NCBI GenBank assembly: GCA_013374505.1 | Contig: QENJ01000235.1 | Location: 1 to 9,289, forward strand | From: Candidatus Methanophagaceae archaeon | Lineage (GTDB): Archaea > Halobacteriota > Syntropharchaeia > Alkanophagales > Methanospirareceae | DNA: 9,289 nt | Reading direction: 5' to 3' | Shown: piece after piece, positions 5,630 to 9,289 of the stretch | Numbering within the stretch: position 1 is the first letter of the stretch | Layout of the letters: every line of letters starts with the position of its first letter | The notes under the pieces: model-generated | Told to the model about the DNA's origin: nothing | Databases searched by the model: none | Seen by the model: the letters and a program-made list of their open reading frames with translations, nothing else | Program-made: the position numbers and the translations under genes

Positions 5630-8170
5630 TTAATCCTCCGCCTCTTCACACTCCACAAGAACCGGGGCCTTCATAGGTCTAATCTTTCTGTACACCGCCT
5701 GTGGCGACTTCTTATCGCCATTCACTGCCAGAAGGTCATCTTCGATAGATATACCAAATAGCCGCTCGTTCTCTTCTAAATAAGGTGATATAATCGCCCA
5801 ATCTTCTGTCGTAAGGATTGAGAATTCACCACCGTTTAATTGCTCCTCCACCAACTTGTGATGCGGATCTCGTATATAAATCGCACCACCAGATGCAAGT
5901 GAAAACAAATTTGAACCGGGATACGGTGTATCTTGCTCTATAAAATTGCCGTTACCATCTGAGTCAAGTCCGTTTACCACTACAAACCCGCCACCATTTA
6001 GCGGGTCACCAGCCATAAACGATTCCGCTAAGTAATCAAGGCATGTCCCATTTATCACAACACGCGGCTTTCCTACTGCGTTTATTAGCGGCCTGCCAGC
6101 AGCATTTCCCATCACGTATGCGTCTCCGCCTTTTGCGCCATACATGAACGTCTGCCCGACATCTCCAAACACAACGAGCTTACCACTCTTCAATATCTGC
6201 CCGAGCTGGTCCTGCCCGTTTCCGTGTATGTACAGCTCTGCACCATCCATAGACGAGCCGAGATAATCGCCGGAACTATCATACACGTCAATCATAACTC
6301 CTGTTGTATGATTGCCCAATCCGGAGCCACAAAACCGCTGCCCCTGCGCGTTATAAACAATAAATCTTTTCCAACCCAACCCATATGCCTTCACGATAAG
6401 TCTCGCATCACACTCTTCACCTTCGGGTGGAAACTCCGCGGCATTTAATATCAAAATCGCCTCGGCACTACCCGGCGGTCTTAAACCGTCCTTATTCGAC
6501 CAGCCAATCTTGTGATATATACCAGTGTGTTTAGCTTCTATCGCCGGACTGTTATCAAATATCTGGTGTAGTGCCTCTTTTGCTATCTGAACTACGGAAC
6601 TCCTCTTTTTCGTTCCCGTGTCATACCTGCGGTCGGTAAGGAGTGTTAAACCCTCTATCACAATCTCCTTCGTTCCGTCGTCTTTCGTCACATAATTTGT
6701 AAGCTCGGACATAGTCCACCGTAGTTTATCCCAATCCCATTCCGTAACTCCTTTTCGCAAGAACTCAAATAAAGTCTGTGGACTTTTCAATTCTGCCGCT
6801 ATCCGTGCTCGTTGTCTATCACTATCTAGCGGTGGCGTGACCGGTTTTGTGAAATCGCAGTGTGTCTGACCTTCAGGTGTTTTCACTACTTCACCGAACT
6901 TATTAGTGCATACGAGCTTATCCTCACGATCTATTGAGAACATAAAAGCGCCGCCATCGGTATAGCTCCCGCCACGTGCATTCCAGTACTTATCTGCGAC
7001 CGAAGGGAATCTCTTATCCTCATCGGATAAGCTCTTAAGCGTTGCGTCTATCGCTTGCTTTTCCGATCCGATGAGTCCTATCTGGACTTCTTCGCTCTCT
7101 ATAAGTGCAAATACCTGCGGTCTCAGCATAGCGGTGTCTGTTATACCAATCAACTGGAAATAGTGCTCATACGGCTCGTTTCGCGCGATTATGAAGAACC
7201 AGGGTCCGTCGGGCGAGCCATGTATATGCTCGGTCTGTATAGCGTGATATATCTCCTGCTTTTTCGGCGGCAGCATATCAAAGTCAAACTCAGTCGTGGG
7301 CGCCACAGCCTCTATAATATACTCCAGCGGATAATTATACTTCCTGTTTAACAGGTCGAATAATAGAACAGAAACTTCTGTGTCAGTCAAGAAAAGCGGA
7401 TGTCTGCCACGCTGTTCAAGATATTCGGCTATGGAATGGTAGTTAGCGAAATCGCCATTGTGGACGAGCGCTTCATGCATCCCCACAAATGGATGAGCAC
7501 CGCCCGGATGCCAGACCCTGCCCCTTGTAGGATAACGTTGATGCGCTATCCAGACATGAGCTCTGAAATCATCAAGTTTGTAGTATTTTACTGTGTTCTC
7601 TGCATAGCCGACTATCTTCAATATCATCATGTTCCTGCCATGCGAGAGCACAAACGCCCTCTTATCGCCGAGCGAAGCGTAGAATTTTGTATTGATTTTG
7701 AAGCTATTTTGATATATGAACTCATCTTCTGCCCTTCTTCTGTCTCTATCTTCCAATTCCGTTTCGCTTATGAACCGATCAAGCACATCTTCCTTAACAC
7801 GGACAAAATAGCGCCATACGTCCGGCGGTTTCGTCTCTAACCCCTCTATCGTACGATAATCCGATACGGTTGGTATCCTTTCCGACTTGTCAACGTCCAT
7901 TAAAGGCGTTATGAACTCGGCTTCTATCTCTTTACGAGCTTCCAGGTCGAGTAGTGCAATTTGTAGCAGATAATCTTCTTCAAGTATCGACTTTGTAACT
8001 CCGAGGTCTTCGTGCGAGAGCCCAACCGCGGCGATACCGCCTCCTTTTCCGTTTCCTCTGTTATGCATCTGGACGGAGGGTTCGAATATGTGCTTACCTC
8101 TAACCGGAATCGTAGATGCGAAACCTACGACTCCGCATCCACCTTCATCCTCGGATTTGTGTATTTTCAT
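5630..8170 (-). CDS. Class II glutamine amidotransferase domain fused to a GXGXG (glutamate synthase domain 3-like) domain; no FMN synthase domain
   Basis: This 846-residue soluble protein joins two parts of glutamate synthase without its catalytic core. The N-terminal glutaminase has GGCGVVGFAS, where Cys12 is the probable nucleophile exposed by removal of an 11-residue propeptide. HNRGNGKGGGI (36-46), HQRYPTRGR (210-218), AHPF (225-228), HNGD (237-240, oxyanion Asn/Gly) and TDTEV (262-266) follow, all class II hallmarks. A charged segment of about 150 residues (55-205) lies inside this domain. A linker of about 150 residues (440-590) leads to a GXGXG beta-helix domain (about 590-790) with glycine-rich turns such as GSGLGN, VFGDVGQTFMYG and VVNGL. 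No FMN-barrel sequence and no cysteine cluster for an iron-sulfur site are present. It probably works with a synthase subunit encoded elsewhere, as in split archaeal glutamate synthase or N-methylglutamate synthase. The ammonia acceptor is unknown. It lies 102 nt upstream of carB on the same strand. Confidence 0.88.
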   Translation of the reverse strand: MKIHKSEDEGGCGVVGFASTIPVRGKHIFEPSVQMHNRGNGKGGGIAAVGLSHEDLGVTKSILEEDYLLQIALLDLEARKEIEAEFITPLMDVDKSERIPTVSDYRTIEGLETKPPDVWRYFVRVKEDVLDRFISETELEDRDRRRAEDEFIYQNSFKINTKFYASLGDKRAFVLSHGRNMMILKIVGYAENTVKYYKLDDFRAHVWIAHQRYPTRGRVWHPGGAHPFVGMHEALVHNGDFANYHSIAEYLEQRGRHPLFLTDTEVSVLLFDLLNRKYNYPLEYIIEAVAPTTEFDFDMLPPKKQEIYHAIQTEHIHGSPDGPWFFIIARNEPYEHYFQLIGITDTAMLRPQVFALIESEEVQIGLIGSEKQAIDATLKSLSDEDKRFPSVADKYWNARGGSYTDGGAFMFSIDREDKLVCTNKFGEVVKTPEGQTHCDFTKPVTPPLDSDRQRARIAAELKSPQTLFEFLRKGVTEWDWDKLRWTMSELTNYVTKDDGTKEIVIEGLTLLTDRRYDTGTKKRSSVVQIAKEALHQIFDNSPAIEAKHTGIYHKIGWSNKDGLRPPGSAEAILILNAAEFPPEGEECDARLIVKAYGLGWKRFIVYNAQGQRFCGSGLGNHTTGVMIDVYDSSGDYLGSSMDGAELYIHGNGQDQLGQILKSGKLVVFGDVGQTFMYGAKGGDAYVMGNAAGRPLINAVGKPRVVINGTCLDYLAESFMAGDPLNGGGFVVVNGLDSDGNGNFIEQDTPYPGSNLFSLASGGAIYIRDPHHKLVEEQLNGGEFSILTTEDWAIISPYLEENERLFGISIEDDLLAVNGDKKSPQAVYRKIRPMKAPVLVECEEAED

Positions 8171-8200
8171 AGCTTCGTTTTCTTATATTTGTTATTTCAT

Positions 8201-8208
8201 TTTATAAA
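8201..8208 (-). promoter_or_regulatory. TATA-box candidate for the class II amidotransferase fusion gene
   Basis: The palindromic TTTATAAA lies 31-38 nt upstream of the ATG at 8170. That would put transcription start a few nucleotides before the start codon. No purine-rich BRE is obvious on its upstream side, and no Shine-Dalgarno sequence precedes the ATG, both compatible with a near-leaderless mRNA. It suggests this gene starts its own transcript, not one shared with the UPF0175 gene upstream. Confidence 0.4.
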
Positions 8209-8227
8209 GATAAATGTAACCCCCTTG

Positions 8228-8347
8228 TTATTCTCTCAATATTCTATCCTTAGCCTTTATTGTAGTTCTGTCTTCCCTTTCTATTGCTTCAATCAACTGC
8301 TTTAAATCCTCATGCTTAAGAATACCTCTTTTATCTTGCGGTCCATT
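8228..8347 (-). pseudogene. Coding-like stretch in another frame overlapping and following the UPF0175 gene end
   Basis: On the minus strand, a second frame is open for 39 codons (8347 to stop TAA at 8230-8228), bounded upstream by TGA. It overlaps the last ~15 codons of the UPF0175 gene and continues ~75 nt past its stop. Its product is rich in Lys/Glu and looks like a natural amphipathic helix (HEDLKQLIEAIERED, then TIKAKDRILRE). No ATG or GTG occurs in this frame, and TTG would leave only 22 codons. It is therefore more likely the displaced C-terminus of the UPF0175 protein, or the tail of a lost gene, than an independent gene. A one-base indel near the AAAA run in the overlap would join the frames. 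Confidence 0.35.
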
Positions 8348-8655
8348 TCAGGAACTTCCTTTCCCTCGGTTTCCCGGATAATACCTTTGGATGCCAGTAT
8401 TTCTTTGAATTCCGGTACAATAACTCCTGCTAACTCTGCTGCCCTAGAAAGCGAACACTTACCTTTCAGGTATGAAATAATGGCACCTTCTAATTTCAAT
8501 TCCGGTCTCAAATTAAAGTAAATACGTAGTGCTTCCTCTTTAATCTCTTCTATATTTAATTTCTCCTCTTCAGCCAAGTCTTCTAGGATTTCGGCAAACC
8601 CACCTCGTCTCATGCTCTTACTTTCTTCATCCAAATTTTTTGCGATTGTGGACAT
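8302..8655 (-). CDS. UPF0175-family small helix-turn-helix protein, possible antitoxin
   Basis: This 117-residue acidic protein is mostly helical. The recognisable part is residues 55-92, EGAIISYLKGKCSLSRAAELAG followed by VIVPEFKEILASKGI. It resembles the UPF0175 signature (a short helix, then 'G-x-x-S-L-x-x-A-A-E-L-A-G' and an 'F-x-x-x-L-x-x-x-G-I' helix). Members of that family are predicted DNA-binding antitoxins often paired with PIN-like toxins. The first 50 residues are charged helix (FAEILEDLAEEEKLNIEEIKEEALRIY in two turns of the same kind). ATG at 8655-8653 is supported by GTGAT (8665-8661 on the minus strand) 5 nt upstream. No toxin gene is visible next to it, although broken coding-like sequence lies on both sides. 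The C-terminus (EVFLSMRI) may be altered by a frameshift. Family assignment is from pattern memory and moderately sure; function is not proven. Confidence 0.7.
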   Translation of the reverse strand: MSTIAKNLDEESKSMRRGGFAEILEDLAEEEKLNIEEIKEEALRIYFNLRPELKLEGAIISYLKGKCSLSRAAELAGVIVPEFKEILASKGIIRETEGKEVPEMDRKIKEVFLSMRI

Positions 8656-8658
8656 AAA

Positions 8659-8665
8659 CCATCAC
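8659..8665 (-). promoter_or_regulatory. Shine-Dalgarno site of the UPF0175 gene
   Basis: Read on the minus strand this is GTGATGG, matching the GTGAT part of the archaeal consensus GGAGGTGAT, about 5 nt before the ATG at 8655. It is one of the few convincing ribosome sites in the window and supports the chosen start. Confidence 0.5.
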
Positions 8666-8708
8666 TTCTTCTTTAATATCTGCCCTTATCTATAATATTT
8701 CACTCACA

Positions 8709-8716
8709 GATATAAA
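8709..8716 (-). promoter_or_regulatory. TATA box with BRE-like A-rich flank upstream of the UPF0175 gene
   Basis: On the minus strand TTTATATC is preceded by TAAAAGCA, a good BRE-plus-TATA arrangement for an archaeal promoter. It lies 54-61 nt upstream of the ATG, predicting a leader of roughly 30 nt that would include the GTGAT ribosome site. This agrees with the gene being transcribed on its own, leftward. Confidence 0.5.
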
Positions 8717-8721
8717 TGCTT

Positions 8722-8911
8722 TTAATGTAGCTCACCGAATTTTGTGCAGATACCACCGTTTATCTTATCCCGCTCAAGAATTTCCTCTTTTCTTATATCT
8801 GCCTCATTTGTCTCCTCTATAACTTTTTTCGCTTCATACCTTTAAATAATTCTCTCAGTGCACCTTTTTCGTCAGAAATATCAGAAATTTTAACTACTAC
8901 TCTTTACCCAT
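8722..8911 (-). pseudogene. Frame-broken gene remnant in the divergent intergenic region
   Basis: The 306-nt gap 8656-8961 has no intact gene, but two minus-strand frames look coding over adjacent stretches. Frame one (8903 to stop 8819-8817) reads VVVKISDISDEKGALREL followed by FKGMK. Frame two (8841 to stop 8724-8722) reads AKKVIEETNEADIRKEE followed by ILERDKINGG. They overlap by ~25 nt, so a single indel would give one protein of about 60 residues. An ATG at 8911-8909 (MGKE, then stop) is out of frame with the first part, so a second indel may exist near its start. The family is not recognised. It would lie immediately upstream of the UPF0175 gene on the same strand, so it may be a decayed partner. 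Chance cannot be excluded. Confidence 0.35.
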
Positions 8912-8932
8912 CTGAGTAACAAACCGAAAAGC

Positions 8933-8940
8933 TTTTTAAT
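8933..8940 (+). promoter_or_regulatory. TATA box with BRE for the rightward gene at 8962
   Basis: TTTTTAAT preceded by CCGAAAAGC is a good archaeal BRE/TATA combination. It lies 22-29 nt before the ATG at 8962, so transcription would start at or within a few nucleotides of the start codon. This predicts a leaderless mRNA and fits the lack of a Shine-Dalgarno site. Confidence 0.5.
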
Positions 8941-8961
8941 ACCCTGTGTTAATGTAGTATT

Positions 8962-9289
8962 ATGCACTATCAGTTAGTTCTACGCGAGCTTATAGATGTG
9001 GAAAAGGGAATCAAGGCGGTGGGAGAGAACGTCTTCTTTGATGATTTACCCTCTGATTGTAAAGTTTTCGCATTATATTATCCTGCTGCTGTGCCGAATG
9101 AAGACCTTGAAAATGCACTTCGAAACTTAGGAAATATTACGGGCAAAAATCTTTTTGTGAACATAGGAAGACTAGACGATCCCAATTATGATGAGATAGT
9201 AGATAAATTCAAAATTAGAAATTCACCAGTGATAATAGTCACAGCCATTGATAAATTAGCTTCACCGCCCACAGAATTTTCGACAGTGT
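8962..9289 (+). CDS. Hypothetical protein with thioredoxin-like layout lacking CxxC (3' end cut off by window edge)
   Basis: A rightward open frame of 109 codons runs off the window. It begins MHYQLVLRELIDVEKGIKAV. An in-frame TAA lies 4 codons before the ATG, so there is no upstream start. The order strand (KVFALYYP, 34-41), helix (NEDLENALRNL, 46-56), strand (NLFVNIG, 63-69), helix (YDEIVDKFKI, 76-85) and NSPVIIV (87-93) matches a thioredoxin-like fold. 'FKIRNSPVIIV' sits where the cis-proline strand of thioredoxins ('V-x-x-x-P-T-L') would be. There is no CxxC and only one cysteine (33), so classical disulfide redox chemistry is unlikely. No signal peptide is seen. The fold is inferred from pattern only and the function is unknown. 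The gene is transcribed divergently from everything else here. Confidence 0.8.
   Translation, partial: MHYQLVLRELIDVEKGIKAVGENVFFDDLPSDCKVFALYYPAAVPNEDLENALRNLGNITGKNLFVNIGRLDDPNYDEIVDKFKIRNSPVIIVTAIDKLASPPTEFSTV

Noticed and set aside
5190..5633. Plus-strand open frame of 147 codons
   Set aside because: It is mostly antisense to the conserved 5' part of carB and has a Ser/Thr-rich composition typical of a shadow frame.
7400..7840. Plus-strand open frame of 146 codons
   Set aside because: It is antisense to the conserved amidotransferase motifs of the fusion gene and has no promoter or ribosome site.
8012..8305. Plus-strand frame of 97 codons with a hydrophobic C-terminal half
   Set aside because: Its first half is antisense to the conserved start of the fusion gene, and the Phe/Leu-rich tail comes from a T-rich intergenic stretch.

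Overview
The window looks archaeal, most likely a euryarchaeon related to Methanosarcina-type or ANME-type lineages. The basis is TATA-box-like elements upstream of several genes, mostly weak Shine-Dalgarno sites, an archaeal-style HisF N-terminus (CLDCDFGVPGG) and a UPF0175-type small protein. The lineage is an inference from remembered family sequences, not from a search.

Almost everything is transcribed leftward (minus strand). In order of transcription: a UPF0175-family small protein (8655-8302); an unusual 846-residue protein joining a class II glutamine amidotransferase domain to a GXGXG domain of the glutamate-synthase type (8170-5630); carB (5527-2327), overlapping carA (2330-1254) by 4 nt; and then, after a repeat-rich 174-nt spacer, hisH (1079-477) followed by the 5' part of hisF (471 to the left edge). 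The only rightward gene starts at 8962 and runs off the right edge. It has a thioredoxin-like layout without a CxxC motif.

The genes share a nitrogen theme. CarA and HisH are class I glutamine amidotransferases, and the 846-residue protein carries a complete set of class II glutaminase motifs. CarA and CarB together make carbamoyl phosphate for pyrimidines and arginine. HisH and HisF together form imidazole glycerol phosphate synthase in histidine synthesis. The partner of the class II amidotransferase, expected to be an FMN/iron-sulfur synthase subunit, is not in this window.

The non-coding parts hold most of the unexplained structure. The carA-hisH spacer has three hairpins with the same core and two copies of a ~32-nt direct repeat. 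The 306-nt divergent region 8656-8961 appears to hold a frame-broken gene remnant on the minus strand plus two promoters. The 3' end of the UPF0175 gene is followed by a coding-like stretch in another frame. No tRNA, rRNA, CRISPR array or insertion sequence was seen.
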